A stretch of 64,000 nt of DNA, from assembly GCF_025370785.1 (NCBI RefSeq), contig NZ_JAMXFA010000031.1:20597-84596 (forward strand), in the 5' to 3' direction. The notes under the pieces were generated by a model. That model saw only the letters and a program-made list of their open reading frames with translations, did not search any database and was not told where the DNA came from. Below, piece by piece: positions 63,975 through 64,000 of the stretch. A program made the translations under genes and the position numbers. This DNA is from Laspinema olomoucense D3b. Its GTDB lineage: Bacteria > Cyanobacteriota > Cyanobacteriia > Cyanobacteriales > Laspinemataceae. Position 1 is the first letter of the stretch. Each line of letters starts with the position of its first letter.

Positions 63975-64000
63975 CTTAACTATCTGAATCTACCATGAAA

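Overview
The window reads as a chromosomal segment of a filamentous, Oscillatoriales-like cyanobacterium. That is an inference from content: dense GCGATCGC (HIP1) octamers, a tocopherol cyclase, an acyl-lipid delta-12 desaturase (desA), NTRC (fused thioredoxin reductase/thioredoxin), a high-light-inducible protein, a GUN4-domain kinase, a CAAD-type isoleucyl-tRNA synthetase and a group 1 sigma factor. I recognised no prophage, transposase, CRISPR array, tRNA or rRNA.

Layout. 1-7.1 kb: an edge-truncated Ser/Thr kinase, a ComFB-like gene with a probable frame break, DUF3172 and AMIN-domain proteins, a LapA-like membrane protein and a phosphohexomutase, ending in a G-rich/C-rich inverted repeat block. 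7.1-16.1 kb: a giant (2792 aa) secreted protein with a haemagglutinin TPS domain, a long beta-helix repeat region and a C-terminal CHAT protease, with a decayed CHAT relic just upstream. 16-24 kb: tocopherol cyclase, a CBS/PAS/GAF/GGDEF diguanylate cyclase, and ileS with a membrane-anchoring CAAD insertion. 24-30.5 kb: two kinases, a DUF4258 plus coiled-coil gene pair, DUF427, a divergent Nudix/macrodomain pair and a methyltransferase. 30.6-39.8 kb: NTRC, desA, thrC, a YihY/BrkB membrane protein, an alpha/beta hydrolase and small proteins. 39.9-49 kb: a RodZ-like HTH protein, a FecR/CHASE2-cyclase pair, a degenerate kinase with TPR-like repeats, and a polysaccharide deacetylase. 50.7-60.3 kb: sigA, a 51-aa hli gene, a sugar-type ABC ATPase, cobK, a methyltransferase, a nucleotidyltransferase/mutase-like fusion and ssb. 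60.4-64 kb: two convergent solitary DNA methyltransferases; the second lies in AT-rich, HIP1-free DNA beside a frame-disrupted ORF.

Themes. Signalling is prominent: four kinase-fold proteins, one diguanylate cyclase, one predicted c-di-GMP-type ComFB protein and one adenylate cyclase. The intergenic DNA is rich in structured repeats: inverted heptamer arms around a shared core, a 167-bp element with 37-bp inverted ends, a 122-bp element with 13-bp inverted ends plus partial copies, and a 30-bp perfect palindrome. Frame breaks or relics appear at four places (about 1.5, 15.9, 40.7 and 63.9 kb). The items I would look at first are the FHA-CHAT protein with its 1-kb near-identical internal duplication, IleRS-CAAD, the pseudokinase with an in-frame ISP repeat expansion, and the composite inverted-repeat elements. 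I did not find a clear multi-gene system that I can call undescribed.
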